Below are positions 23,820 through 37,273 of a DNA stretch of 64,000 nt, in pieces. The stretch is from Clonostachys chloroleuca (Eukaryota; Ascomycota; Sordariomycetes; Hypocreales; Bionectriaceae): contig JBANAY010000001.1 of assembly GCA_037952775.1 (NCBI GenBank), forward strand, positions 2,356,001 through 2,420,000. Reading direction: 5' to 3'. A program made the translations under genes and the position numbers. The notes under the pieces are model-generated. The model was given only the letters and a program-made list of their open reading frames with translations, was not told the origin of the DNA and did not search any database. Each line of letters starts with the position of its first letter. The first letter of the stretch is position 1.

Positions 23820-24818
23820 ATGCCCGGAGGCGTGTGTGCCGTCCTCGACTATGAGGTCGAGGCTATGGCCGAATATGTCGCCGAGATGGCAACCCGAGTT
23901 GTCACCCCTGAGGCAGTCATCACCCCCGCTTTCCGAAAGTTCGTCTCGCAGATCCTTACATCCACGAGACTGCCGAGCACCACCATCCTCCTCGGTATGA
24001 ACTACCTCGCGAAGCGGATTAACTCGATGAAGAGCCAGGGCCCTTACAAGGCCACCGAAGGTCAAGTCTGGCGATACCTCACGGTCTCCCTGCTCTTGGG
24101 CAGCAAGTTCTTGGACGACAACACATTCCAAAACAGATCTTGGTCTGAGGTCAGTGGAATATCTGTCTCAGAGTTGAACTCTCTTGAATTTGATTGGGTT
24201 CAGTCTATGAGCTGGCGCTTGTACGTCAACCTGGATCTCAGCAAGGATTACCAGGCTTGGTTGGAGAACTGGCGCGACTGGCAGCAGATCAGGAAGCGAC
24301 AGATGCAGGCTACCCGGGAGCGATCTGTTCCCGTTCTCCCTGCCGTCGATACCAATGTCGCTCGATACAACGCCAGCCAGCACTCACCTCACTCGCGGTA
24401 TATCCAGGATCAGATCGCAGAGTACGAGAGATACCAGGCTCTCAAGTCTCAGCAATCGGTGTACCGCTCGCGCGAGTCTTCCTGGTCTCACAACCACAAC
24501 CCATGGGGTGCTCCTCTCACCCCACCGGATTCTGGCTATGGCACTCCCGATTACGCACTCTCCGCCGCTACCACTAATGCGCGATACAATGACTGGTTTG
24601 CTCAGGCAACTGCTCAGTACGCCAGTCGGTATCCCCATGTTTCCCATACTCCATATGGTTCTGGGCGTCATGGTGGCTACGTTCCCTCCAGCTACCCTTA
24701 TCACCAGAATATCTGGGAGCATGGAACTGGTGACTGTGCCTGCACAGGATGTGCTGGGCCAATGAAGCATGCCCCTTACTTCGGCGCTCACGGATATGGA
24801 CAGCCCGTCATGGGCTAG
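23820..24818 (+). CDS. Cyclin-domain protein, Pho85-cyclin/Clg1-like
   Basis: A single-exon gene of 332 residues. The cyclin box occupies roughly residues 30-150: FRKFVSQILTSTRLPSTTI, then a helix with LLGMNYLAKRIN, then VWRYLTVSLLLGSKFLDDN and the LNSLEFDWVQSMSWRLYV segment. This arrangement matches fungal Pcl/Clg1 cyclins, which partner Pho85/Cdk5-type kinases. The second half is low complexity, rich in Tyr, Ser, His and Gln, and ends with a CACTGC motif, so binding partners rather than an enzyme domain are expected there. The start ATG follows CTCTCAAG and is the first in frame. It has an unusually long upstream non-coding region, which fits complex transcriptional control. The exact cyclin subtype is uncertain. 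Confidence 0.8.
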   Translation: MPGGVCAVLDYEVEAMAEYVAEMATRVVTPEAVITPAFRKFVSQILTSTRLPSTTILLGMNYLAKRINSMKSQGPYKATEGQVWRYLTVSLLLGSKFLDDNTFQNRSWSEVSGISVSELNSLEFDWVQSMSWRLYVNLDLSKDYQAWLENWRDWQQIRKRQMQATRERSVPVLPAVDTNVARYNASQHSPHSRYIQDQIAEYERYQALKSQQSVYRSRESSWSHNHNPWGAPLTPPDSGYGTPDYALSAATTNARYNDWFAQATAQYASRYPHVSHTPYGSGRHGGYVPSSYPYHQNIWEHGTGDCACTGCAGPMKHAPYFGAHGYGQPVMG

Positions 24819-25896
24819 TCGGCGTTTGTTTTCTTTTTTTCAATCAATCTTACGAAATCGATTTTTTAATGGCTCTGGATGATAAGAGCTTTTGGGTCAT
24901 TGGATATAAATTTGGTCAGGGATTTGCGTTTTTACGGCTACGAATTTCTTTGCGCGCTATCGGAATACGACACGCACTTCAGATACCCCGGCACGAAAAC
25001 ATTTCTTCTCTAAATGAAATGAGGAGACACAGCTTGGCCAGCATGCACGGATGTGATGCAGCATGTGCTGCACAGCTTCCTCGACGCTTTGTCTGCTCGC
25101 ACATGCGGTTGGCAGATATGACACAGACGCATTGTGTTTTTATCTCATATACACTGCCTCGATTGTTTCATTGGCATATGTTCATTGGTTTTCGGCGTTA
25201 ACTTTTTTTTTTTTTTCATGTTCAACGGCAAATGGTTCCCCGATAGACGTGATTTCATACGGCATCTCTTATCTTTCTCTTCTTTGTTTTTTTAACTGAA
25301 GAATATGATCACTCCGCACGCGATGTCCTTGATTCTTTCGAATCTCGTGAACAAAATCGCAGTCCCATTGTCACTAACACCAAGACTCTGAGACCGAGCG
25401 GCCTCTTAATTTCATTCTCTCAGAGTCGCGAAGGCTCAGATGAATTATTGGCTTGAGAGTTTTCATAACTGCTTCTTATTCTGTGCATAATCTTATTTCC
25501 TTTGATTCTTCAGCACACTCGTTTCACACCAGAAGTGCAACTATCTACCGCCGGTCACCAAAAAGGTCGCTTCTTTCTCAGGCCTTTTTTTTTGTGGAAG
25601 GAGTTGACACACATCATTCTTGATGACGAAACGCGGTCAAAAGTTCGGGTTAGTATATATATTCGTTACGGTTTGCGGAAAGTCATTTTTGCAAGGACAA
25701 TTTTTGCTTCACGAGGGGTTCATAGCATTGCGTCCAGAGGGTTTCAAAAGGGGGTTGGTGCTCGGGCTTTGTTTTCGCCTAAATTTTGTTGCATTTACCA
25801 TTTTACGTTCTGTGGCGGCGCCGGGTCGATGCTGAGGCACGAGTTTGGTTCTCAGTGGACCCTGCACCACTTCACATCGGATGAGCGCTCATAGCC

Positions 25897-25914
25897 TTTT
25901 TTTTTTTTTTTTTT
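25897..25914 (+). repeat. Poly-T tract (T18)
   Basis: Eighteen consecutive T in the region downstream of the cyclin gene. Read from the other strand it is a poly-A tract, but no retrosequence is visible next to it. Confidence 0.9.
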
Positions 25915-26040
25915 ACTCCACCTTCATCATATGTGGTGTTCCATCTTATACCTGTTCTGGGCTCGGGTTTGTGTAGAAATCTGCAATGATGCTGGCTGGT
26001 TTTTATCAGGTTTGGCGGGGGTTATAATGGGGTCGGAGTT

Positions 26041-26054
26041 ACACACACACACAC
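26041..26054 (+). repeat. AC dinucleotide microsatellite
   Basis: Seven AC units in non-coding sequence. Confidence 0.85.
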
Positions 26055-26466
26055 CAGCGTGAGAGGTTCAACTGAATCTCTTACGCAAATAAACAATGAG
26101 AAATAACATGATGAGTTGATGATATCCGCACTTAAATCCTGCCTTGTGAAGCAAATTCGATGAAGGGGTTGACCCTCATGAACGGACCGTAGGCCGGCTA
26201 AATGTCGGCGTACGGAAGGCTGTCATTGCCACTGGAGAAACTTATACCTGTATGAGAGCTTCTTGTAGAACCTCGCGTTGTGATGTTATGATGAAATCTA
26301 GTCCCTTTTTTTCTGCAACTTGGCCAGCTGAACGTATTTTCCTTCTTCATTACGGTTCTATTTATTGAAAAAATTCTCTTGTCCCTTATATGTCATCATC
26401 CTGCATGACATTATAGCCAAATATATTGGATCGTATGAAAGATCCAACGTCTCACATCACGCAGCC

Positions 26467-27262
26467 ATGTCGGAGAGATTCGTGTCTGGCGGCACGATAG
26501 GCGGCAGCGAAGGGGAGAAGAACACAACTTCCGCGGACTCGGCTCCTCCAGCGTCGAGCGGGACGAAGAACGCCGCCCAGTGGGAGGCGGTGGAGAGGGA
26601 GCTCGAGGCGGAGCGGAGGCGGCGCGAGGAGCAGCGGAGGAAGGCCGTCGAGGGCGAGGAGAAGAGCCTGTATGAGATTCTGCAGGATAACAAAGGTGTG
26701 TCTGTTGTGTGACTCTGAAATTCGCTTGTGAATTTTTTTTTCCCCAATTGCTGATCTTCAATTTCGATTTGGGGAACTAGCTGCTAAGCAGGCGGCCTTT
26801 GAGGAGCAGTCCAGGCTGAAGAACCAGTTTCGGGCGCTGGATGATGATGAGATTGAGTTTCTGGACGAGGTGAGGCAGAAGAAGAGGAAAGAGGAGGAGG
26901 CTGTTAAGAGGGAGACTGAGGAGGGCCTCAAGGCTTTCAGGGCGGCGCAGAAGGGGTCTGGGCCTTCTGCTGGGGCTGGGACGGAGAAGGTGGAGGAGCC
27001 GGTGATGGAGGCGGAGAGTTGGGGCGTAGGGAGGAAGAGGAAGAGGCTGAAGGAGAGGGAGGTCAAAGGATTGAAGAAGAAAGCGAGTGGCGTTGAGGAT
27101 AAGAAGGAGGAGGGCCAGGACGGTTCAGACCAGAAGCACGTTGTCGATTCGAAACAGAAAGAAGACGAGAAGCCATCGATGAAGCCAAAGAGTCTCCCTG
27201 AAAAGCAAGAGAAGCCTTCGCTGGGCCTTGTAGGATATGGGTCTGACAGTGATGAGGACTAG
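26467..27262 (+). CDS. NIP30/FAM192A (PSME3-interacting) family protein
   Basis: Two exons, 26467-26695 and 26781-27262, joined across a GTGTGT to ACTAG intron to give 236 residues. The N-terminal half carries the NIP30 signature: RFVSGG near the start, LYEILQDNK at the junction, then AAKQAAFEEQSRLKNQFRAL, DDDEIEFLDEV and EEGLKAFRAAQ. Animal members bind the PA28-gamma proteasome activator in the nucleus; the partner in fungi is not established. The C-terminal half is highly charged (Lys/Glu) and ends GLVGYGSDSDED, an acidic CK2-like tail shared by the family. The start is the ATG just before SERFVSGG; upstream in-frame codons do not resemble the family. Exon 1 is very GC-rich. It is convergent with TIM54, 244 bases apart. 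Confidence 0.85.
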
Positions 27263-27506
27263 TAGAGGATGGAAAGGTTCCGTTCAGCAAATATGTAACA
27301 TTTAAAATTCTTTTTTACATTTGGGATTGTCTATGTTTCTAAGCAGTGGGTGGCTCAATGTCCAAAAATTATAATGACACAGTCGTGATATACAAATGCC
27401 CAGCTCCCCTTTTAGATTGAAAACATGTGATGGTACAGGTACTCCATTTGAGGTCTCATGCCTGCCATATCGACCTCTCCCTTTCTACCGAAACCGACAT
27501 CATAAC

Positions 27507-28874
27507 TTATTCGTCGTCCAAGTTGCCGACATTGGGACCTGTTGGCTTCTTCTTGAATGAGCTGGCGCCCCATTGCCAGAGGCCTCTCAGACTGCCCTTG
27601 AGCCAACCCTCAATCTCTGTTTCGGGAACAACGACCTCGGCGGCCTTGGCCTCATGCTCTGGGGTTATCTCGAACCTCCGCATTCTTGATACAATGCGGG
27701 GATCTACAACCATTGGTGACGCCCAGATCTTCTCCTTTGGGGGACCGACAGGCTTCTCGGCGTCCTCATCCGGCTTCTCGTCTTGCCAGACGCTCTTGAC
27801 CCAGTCCTTCTCTTCTTGGAATAGAGTGTATTGCTGCTCGTACTCACCCTCGCCGGTTGACCGGTACTCACGAGATGCTGCGAAGCAGGCCGCGGCGACC
27901 TCACGACCAATGTCGTCAGCCAGCTTGCGGCGGTTGAAGAAACGACCTAAACGAACAAAAGTGTTGGTAAAGCCGATCCGGTGAGGTAGAGGAATGATAA
28001 CTGAGGGAGAGAATTCGTTGGGAATTTGGGCGGGAAGTGCCGCCGAGTCATAGTCCTTGATAGAGTTGTAAGGGATAGGCTGAGGAGGACGCTCAGGCTT
28101 CTTCTCCTCTTCCTTCCCCTCCTCGGGTTTCTTCTCGTCTTCTGCTGGCTTGCTGTCTCCCTCGCCATTGGCCCCCGGAACGGCCTCGGCCGCCTTGGGG
28201 ACGGGTTTAGGCTCTGCTTCCGGCTGTGCAGGAGGATCCAGTGGTCCCAGCCAACCCTCGTGTAGCCCACGAACGTACTCCTTCCAGGTGTGACGGCCGA
28301 TGACAAGGTCGCCCTTTATGCCCTCGTAGTCTGGCACACCCATCTGTTTGCGAATCTCTTCTAGCCTCGCCTCGTCTGTGTCGGGCATAGGTTCGCCGGG
28401 CCGTTCACTCTTCCTCCTCGAATATCTGATTTTTTCAGCCACCGCGGCTCTGACATCGCCCTGCATTCTTCCTTGCACAAACTCCCAATCCAGCCCAGAG
28501 GAAGAGAGGACGGGCTTGACATATTCAACGAAGTGATTGCGGGCAACGTAAAAGCCGTCGCCAGGAGGCGACTCGAGATATATCGTAAGTTTCCGGGGGA
28601 GCTGAGTACACGAGGAGAGTTTCTCATCGGCGAGAGGGGCGACTGCTCTGCGCCACTTGGCGGTGGCCCGGTTCTTCTCTCGCTTGTCGTAGATGATGGC
28701 GGCGGAGATGGCACCGGTTATGGTCAGGAAGATCATCCAGTTTCGCGAGGGCAGTTTCTTGGGCAGGTTGGGTAGGCCTATCATGGCGAAGACCGGGTTT
28801 CGCTTGGGCTTGGGAGTGATGGGCTTGGCGAGCTCCTCAATCATTTGGCTGCCCGTCGACATTGGTGCCCCCAT
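27507..28874 (-). CDS. TIM54: Mitochondrial inner-membrane translocase subunit TIM54
   Basis: A component of the TIM22 complex, which inserts carrier proteins into the inner mitochondrial membrane. It is a single exon of 455 residues, close to the fungal norm. The N-terminal region has the TIM54 pattern (NPVFAMIGLPNLPKKLPSRN), followed by one membrane span at about residues 46-62 (WMIFLTITGAISAAIIY) and then KREKNRATAKW. Further conserved blocks are RKLTIYLESPPGDGFYVARN and VKPVLSSSGLDWEFVQG. There is a low-complexity Pro/Glu/Lys linker at about 220-270, and FTNTFVRLGRFFNRRKLADD. The large C-terminal part faces the intermembrane space in the known family. It is divergent from COT1 across 2.4 kb. 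A second ATG at residue 5 is an alternative start. Confidence 0.92.
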   Translation of the reverse strand: MGAPMSTGSQMIEELAKPITPKPKRNPVFAMIGLPNLPKKLPSRNWMIFLTITGAISAAIIYDKREKNRATAKWRRAVAPLADEKLSSCTQLPRKLTIYLESPPGDGFYVARNHFVEYVKPVLSSSGLDWEFVQGRMQGDVRAAVAEKIRYSRRKSERPGEPMPDTDEARLEEIRKQMGVPDYEGIKGDLVIGRHTWKEYVRGLHEGWLGPLDPPAQPEAEPKPVPKAAEAVPGANGEGDSKPAEDEKKPEEGKEEEKKPERPPQPIPYNSIKDYDSAALPAQIPNEFSPSVIIPLPHRIGFTNTFVRLGRFFNRRKLADDIGREVAAACFAASREYRSTGEGEYEQQYTLFQEEKDWVKSVWQDEKPDEDAEKPVGPPKEKIWASPMVVDPRIVSRMRRFEITPEHEAKAAEVVVPETEIEGWLKGSLRGLWQWGASSFKKKPTGPNVGNLDDE

Positions 28875-31320
28875 GGTGGAGATGGAAGCGATTCACAGGC
28901 TGGAATTGACTTGTCGTACTGGGATCGAGTAACGGATCCGGGAAGAGCACCTGCCACCCCGTCTGATCGATATGGGTCTGATCACGAAGAGGGACTTGAA
29001 TAAAAAAAAAAAAATGGAGGCGATAAGCAGAATGGTTGTTGCGATAAGCGGAATTACTATATTCCCTGAACGTCCCTAACCCCCAACCACTGCCATGACT
29101 CGAGCTGATGCTATCTAGCATCTGTCAATGGTCCAATCAACTATCCAAGGCTCCGTGCAAATGGACAACTGACGATAATGATGTTTGTCACTTTTCGGAC
29201 GACCTGCGCTGTACATGCTAGGGTTGGGCGTGAAAAACATGCTAGGTCCTCACTTGCTTATGTTCGATGTTAGACTTTCTGCTACCCTTCTGGAACTTAT
29301 GCCCTGGACACCGTTTTCTGCAAGGGTACGCAGTAGCCATGCAACGTCGGAGCCGCATCGAGAATACGGAGCGACCAACGTATCAAGTTGTTGAGTGTCA
29401 TTGTGGGATGCCTGGATTTCGTGCATACCTTGGTAGGTATGCAGGAGGCAAGGGAGTATTTGAATACGAGTATCGAGTCATCGGATTCCAGCCTGCGTTC
29501 TTACGCAACGAGCGTGCCTGTGAAGACGACGCCCAGTCTCATTCAGACGCCGTGCCAGTGTATTGCTATTGGACACCATCCCCTTTAACCCGCAGAGACG
29601 TAATAAGATTGATTGGCTGCAACATCAGTACTGTGCAACTACATGGTTCAGGGAAAAGAAACATGACCAGAGCGTGAGTGTGAAAATGATCAACGTCCGA
29701 CAGGTAGAACTTGTGTGCTGGGTTATCATCACCAACCCTGTCTGCTTTTCACATGGCATCCATCTGCCAAGGCGGGATAGTCGCTTCTGCCCCCGTTGCT
29801 TCCTCGGCCATATAAAAAGCTAATTTCTCGTGCCCCCTCTGATCAGCGGCTGTCAGTCGCTGGGCCTTGGATGACGGTTCCCGGTAATGTCGTCGGACCG
29901 GAACGCGTTGACAGCTTACCGCAATTGTAAATCTTCGAGCCGTTTTCTCTACGTGCTTCTCGCACTGAGGATCAATGAGATCATCTTATCGTTAATGCTC
30001 CGAAGTCTTGCATACGCCACAGCAGGGTTGGCAGGCTCTAGAAGGAGACAAGGTCTCTACAATGATTCCAGTTGATCACTAGGCTTGCTGGCAAATCTTG
30101 GACATGATCAGTAAGTTATCTTGATACGCACTTAATGTGTGTGATATTTGACCCTGGGAGCCCATAGTTGAGTTCTGGGATATGCTAGCGAGACTGGATG
30201 CGTCTTCCCTGTTGGTAATCGGCAGAGTAGGGATTGTTTGAGAAGGAGAATTAACAACGCCATAAAATGAACCTTATCCGAAAGGATTGGGGCTGGTCTG
30301 CGGCTTGACTGAATGGGCGCACTACCAATGTATAGCAATTGAACCATATATTGATAATGGATATTGGACACAGGACTTGCTCAAGGAGCAGAGTACCTAA
30401 AAGGAAAGGCTCGAGGCGTTCCACCGCCCGCTAACTTGCCATTTTAGCCCCCCATCGGTGGTAAAACATTGGTCCAACGACAGCTAAGCACGGTCCGCTC
30501 TTAGTGGGGGGCTGGGCCGCTGGTGTTCATCGGGACTCTGCCTGGCCGTAACAATAGGGCTCCGTCCAGTGAGCGCAATACTAACTGAAGAGGATGGTGG
30601 ACGGCTACAGCCCCGGCCACCCGTCGTGGGCTTCTGGTGGTGCCCCGCCTCCTCCTAGCAGCAGTTTGGATTGGGTTGGGTGCTCCGTAGGTAGTGCTGA
30701 CCCTGGCCTCCCTGAAGCTCATCAGGCTCTTCGTCTGCCCTCGCCTGGCTGCTCTCCACCTCCTCACCTGTATTTCCCGTCCTTGTCCTTGTCCTTGTCC
30801 GAGGTGCTGGAGGTCGATCGAGTTTCAGGTACGAGTCCCCTCTTACATAGAACCAAGACTGTCCTTGCTACCTGTACAGGCACTGCGACCCATGACTCTC
30901 GGTCTTGTCTGCCAGGTTGCTGAGCCGCTCTACAGGGCCCCTGAACCCGTCACCACAGGCCAAGTCGCCCCTCCTCCTCTCCCATCTTGACCGCTATCGC
31001 GTGCTACCACACCACTCCACGCCGACTACCTGCTACACACTGATTGCTTTTCGGGCAATTTTCCTCTGCGCCAACCTGGCTCGCCAACCACCCTGCTGGA
31101 TCCGTTTGTGCTTGCCATTCGGCTGGAATAGGGGATATCTTGGGCCTCATCAGGTCCTCAAGCCATACGCTCTTGCTTGGCATCCCTCGCCGCTGGATTG
31201 GGTCTGGTACAGCGTGTTCCCCCGCTAATAGACACCTCGCCTCGCACCCAATATCTCAACTGCTTCGACAATCCCCCACATCCCCTTTCTTCCCCTCGTT
31301 CTGGTTGCTAGACAGTCATC
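28875..31320. other. Divergent promoter region between TIM54 and COT1
   Basis: 2.4 kb with no recognised gene. The last 700 bases before COT1 are C/T-rich and contain a CCTTGT hexanucleotide run (30778-30801), as expected for a long COT1 leader. Confidence 0.5.
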
Positions 31321-33447
<2,127 letters not shown>

Positions 33448-34279
33448 TGGCGGCCTAGCCAATATGGCCACTTGCAAGACTCTTCGCTGCCTCACCTGGC
33501 AGGCTGTTCAGAGGAGGGGGCCGTTGATATAGGCATGGATGGAAATGACATAAGCAAAGCACCCATAAATTGTAATGTGATAATCCTGACGCCTATGATA
33601 CAAAAACATTAAAATACACGAGTCTAATCTCGAAAGCATGCGTATACCTTGTTTTCATCGAAAATGAAGATTCTTAGTTCATAATCAGAATAGTCCGGAC
33701 AGTGAAGTCATGAGCTAAACAAGGCTGGGGCTACATAATTTATTCACGAGAACCATACACGTACTGTAGTAACGGTGGATAAACTTACACCAGGAAGATG
33801 AACATGTGGTCGAAATTTCAATTTCTTTTTGGGGTATCTATTCAAGAGAGAAAACCTATGTAGGAAATTCAGAACCTGTAACATGCTGCGAAGCTGCGCG
33901 GTTGCTGCGCTTGGCAAGAGGCTATATGATTATTTGCCAGCATCCTTGCGCATAATTAGCTGGCTGGCTTTCTAAGTTGCCACTGACGGTAAGAATCCTT
34001 ACTTGGTCCTGTTCCATGTGGCGAGTGCTAATTATCTTGCCTCCTAATCGTGTTGCTGTTCAATAAGCTGGAGGGGGTAATGATGGGACAGAGGTAAATG
34101 CCCCTCACACCCAGAGTTTTCTGAGGCAAAGTCGACAGACACGAGAAATCTGACTCGACTTGCTGTGAATGAGCAGGTGATTCGATGATCACGCGGTTTG
34201 GCATGTCGGTGGAGATTTCCGGTCGGACCAATCTTTTTTCTTTTATTTACTTTCTTCTTCCTGACACTGTAGTAGTCGC
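33448..34279. other. Intergenic region between convergent COT1 and SF3a2 genes
   Basis: About 830 bases holding the two 3' ends. No gene is recognised. Confidence 0.5.
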
Positions 34280-35002
34280 TCATGACCTGGGCCCGAGACC
34301 GGGCGCGGCGTTGTACTGCTCTTCACGCTCAGTCATGAACATAATCTGGATCCAGTACTCCTTGGCATCGGGATCCCAGAAGCTGAACTGGCGGTCGTCG
34401 CGCTTGTCGAGCTCGCGGGCGGGGATCTTGAACCCCACGGTCTCGTAGGGCTCGGCGGCCACGAGGAGGTATTGGTAGTTCCTGTCCGGCTCCTCGACGC
34501 GCTGCGCGAAGGCGTTCATGACCTGCCACTTGGGCGCGGGCGAACCGGGTTCAGCCTCCGGGTACTGCAGCTGGAAGAGCAAGCCCTGCTGGCGGGTGGT
34601 CGGGTCGCGGATCTTGGTGATCTTGTAGCCCGGGCGGCCGATCTTGACGAGGTTGCGGCGCGGGGCGGCGACGCCCAGCGGGAGCCCCGTGGCCGGGTCG
34701 ATGGCGTTCTGCCCTTCGCGCTTGCCCTCCTTTTGCTCGCGGGCCGCGCGGCGGGCGAGGTTGGTCTGGTGCTTCTTGCCCTGGGTGTGGGCGAGGTAGG
34801 AGCCGTCGTTCTGGTGGACGGTCAGGCAGAGGCGGCACTCGAAGGAGCCGACGTGGTTCTTGAAGAAGTAGGGGTCCTGGTCGAGGTTGATGGTCTCGAG
34901 GGCGAGCTTCCGGAGGCGCTCGCGACGGTCGGCGTTGGTGGCTGATTGGGAGGCCACGCCGCCTCCTCCGAACTTTGAACCGGCACGATTTTGGAAATCC
35001 AT
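34280..35002 (-). CDS. PRP11: Splicing factor 3a subunit 2 (SF3a66/Prp11)
   Basis: A U2 snRNP component needed for pre-spliceosome assembly. It is a single exon of 240 residues starting MDFQNRAGSKFGGGG, the universal N-terminus of this family. The matrin-type C2H2 zinc finger is at C56, C59, H72 and H78 (FECRLCLTVHQNDGSYLAHT). Conserved blocks follow: NLVKIGRPGYKITKIRD, LLFQLQYPE, and a C-terminal YETVGFKIPARELD ... FWDPDAKEYWIQIMF. In-frame codons upstream of this ATG lack family character. There is no Pro-rich C-terminal extension of the animal type. The gene is unusually GC-rich at third positions compared with its neighbours, and a 157-codon shadow frame on the other strand results from that. 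Confidence 0.93.
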   Translation of the reverse strand: MDFQNRAGSKFGGGGVASQSATNADRRERLRKLALETINLDQDPYFFKNHVGSFECRLCLTVHQNDGSYLAHTQGKKHQTNLARRAAREQKEGKREGQNAIDPATGLPLGVAAPRRNLVKIGRPGYKITKIRDPTTRQQGLLFQLQYPEAEPGSPAPKWQVMNAFAQRVEEPDRNYQYLLVAAEPYETVGFKIPARELDKRDDRQFSFWDPDAKEYWIQIMFMTEREEQYNAAPGLGPRS

Positions 35003-35261
35003 GGTTGAGTGAGTGTGCTGTGTGGATTTATCTGGGTTGTGGCGAGGTAGGTTGATGTAGGATCGTGTTGTGTCGTTCGGGTGATTTTCTATGGCCCGTG
35101 ATGAAGTTTGAAAGTTTGAAGTGCTACTGGCCCATTCGAGCAAGGTATTGCGCCGGCAGAATATCGGAGAGACGCGGACGCGCTTCAATACCATTGAACT
35201 TCACCTCAACTAGCAGCAAACATCAAACGGAATTCTATGACGGATTTTTTTGGGTAAATCT

Positions 35262-36694
35262 TTATAATGAAACGAATTCCTTGTACTTTAATATGAAATG
35301 CCTAACTGCTTCGACAAACCGATCAAACTCTGCTGGCGGGGTCTCCAGAATAAAGGCCATGAAGCCTCGACGGGCGAGCCAGAAGCCCTGATCGAGCATC
35401 TCGTACCAGAATAAGTCCCTTAGCGCAGCTGATTCTTCAACGCTGTCGGCTCGAATAAAGTCACGATTCCCATCTACGGGGAAGTGGGCGGTCATGAGAG
35501 TACCTACACCAGTGAAGCAGACTCGGGTCCCTTTGGTAGCCTCATTGAGTCTGCGTCTCAGATCCTCCCCATCGTTGGTGAACGCCTGAGCACGCTCAGG
35601 AGTGTATATTTCCGTAAGGCCGACGTAGCCTGTGCGAGTGACAAGAGTGTTGTTGTTGAATGTACCTGAATGGGAAACCGAGCCCGGGGACCGTGGATCG
35701 AAGATAGCCATGATATCTTCTCTACCGCCAAAAGCGCCAAAAGCTAACCCGCCGCCCAAGTACTTTCCGAGGGTTTTTAGGTCGGGTTTTAGCCCGCGAA
35801 GATGTGCAAGGCCGTTGGTAGACATCCTTGAAGTCATAACCTCGTCGAGAATGAAGACAACGCCAGCCTACAAGCTGAATCAGTGTTCGACCTTATACAG
35901 GTAGGAAGGGCAACTAATTTGACCAACTTACATCCTTTGCAGCCTTCTGTACCCCGTGGAGGAATTCGGGTGTCCCAGCTATACTGCCAGCTGCACCTTG
36001 CATGCCTTCCAAAATAACAGCGGCTACGCCCTCGCCTCGTATGGCTTCTTGAGCGCTCTCTAGATCGTTGTACTTGACAACCACCCAGTCTTCGATATCC
36101 ACGTTGTTGGCAGCTGGCTTATCCCCAGAGAAGGTTAGGACACCGCCATGATATCCGTTGCTGAAGGCCACAACCTTTCTCTTCCCGGTAAAGAGCCTTG
36201 CAGCTGCTAGGGCATGCAAGTTGGCCTCGGTACCAGAGTTGGCGAGGCGCACTCTCTCAAGATGAAAGCGGTCACACAGTTGGCGTGCGAAGAGCTTCTC
36301 CTGTGAAGTAGTGCCGCCAATGTTCAAGCCAGAGCCGTGGATTGCCTTCTCGATAGCTCCGATAATTTTGTCATTGGAGTGGCCATACAAGGCTGCAGAG
36401 AACTCCCCGATTAGGTCGGTATAACTGCAGCCAGTTAGTCGCCTCTTTCCTATAGAGAATGGATGTGTTGGGATCGGCTTACACCCTTCCGTCTTCTGAG
36501 GTAACCTGGTACCCTTGGCCTGATTTAATACACAATGGGAAAGGGTCTGTATGGAGAACAGTCCGGGTATTTCCACCGGGCAGACTGGCTAAAGCCTCCT
36601 CATGGAGAGCCTTGGATACCTGGTTTTGTTCTATGTATTTGGATATGGCGTCCTCCAGCTTGCTGACTAGAAGCTCGGCTGATGTATTTGCCAT
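35262..36694 (-). CDS. Class III aminotransferase, glutamate-1-semialdehyde aminomutase-like
   Basis: A PLP-dependent fold-type I enzyme. Exons on the minus strand are 36694-36483, 36424-35932 and 35867-35262, with GT-AG introns of 58 and 64 bases; the product is 436 residues. Features in order are SLPGGNTRTVLHTDPFP near residue 40, VYTDLIGEFSAALYGHS across the first junction, and NSGTEANLHALAAAR (PLP phosphate loop). FSNGYHGG is followed by VILEGMQGAAG and FILDEVMTSR (the Asp contacting the pyridine nitrogen), and the Schiff-base lysine is K270 in TLGKYLGGGLAFGAFGG. SHSGTFNNN then follows. These are the family marks of bacterial and plant HemL. Fungi make 5-aminolevulinate with ALA synthase, so a heme role is unlikely. 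The true substrate (an amino acid or a secondary-metabolite amine) is unknown. It is divergent from NUG1 with 579 bases between start codons. Confidence 0.85.
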
Positions 36695-37273
36695 TTTGTT
36701 ACGCCAAAATTAGGGAGAGGATAGTGGTCAGATTGTAATGAGATATGGAGTTGGAGACAATATGTTAAGTATGATGGGCTAATCGCTGAAAGAACCCGCT
36801 ATTAATCAGTGCCCGCTGGTTCGCATACGACGTGGAGCTCAGCAGGTCTGAGCCTTGCACCGGTGATCGGAGTGCAACAGCATGTGGCAGGTGGGTGGCA
36901 TAGAGAGGCACACTGGAACGCTGCACTTAGCTTTTACAGATAGATTTGAGTACTGTCTTTGACGAATAATAATCAAAATAATTGGTACAAACTAAACCAA
37001 ATAGAACGACTTACTTTCTCCTTTTTGAGACCCTGCTTGAATTATCACGGCGACCTTGTCTCCATATTGCCCACTCGAGTGCTTATCATGTTATCAGTTG
37101 TTAAATCGAGGCGGTGAGCGGAATGTGGATATTTTTTTTTTGGCAGAATGGCAACCCCACATCAGATATGGGAATTTTTCGAATAATTTTTTGGGCGTCC
37201 AAGTTGCCTGTCGCTAATCCACCAGCCTGTGAAGACTGTTTAGATCGGCAATTCTCGCCGCAGAAAATTCACA
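36695..37273. promoter_or_regulatory. Divergent promoter of the aminotransferase and NUG1
   Basis: 579 bases between two start codons pointing away from each other. There is no gene inside. T-runs near 37130 and 37180 lie on the NUG1 side. No specific factor site is claimed. Confidence 0.5.

Larger units (their letters stand above)
24819..26466. other. Cyclin 3' region and intergenic sequence
   Basis: 1.6 kb without a gene. It has many T-runs (including T18 at 25897-25914) and a short AC repeat at 26041, as expected for a long 3' UTR followed by the promoter of the next gene. Confidence 0.5.

Noticed and set aside
34472..34945. 157-codon plus-strand open frame opposite SF3a2
   Set aside because: Same cause: antisense shadow of a GC3-rich conserved gene.
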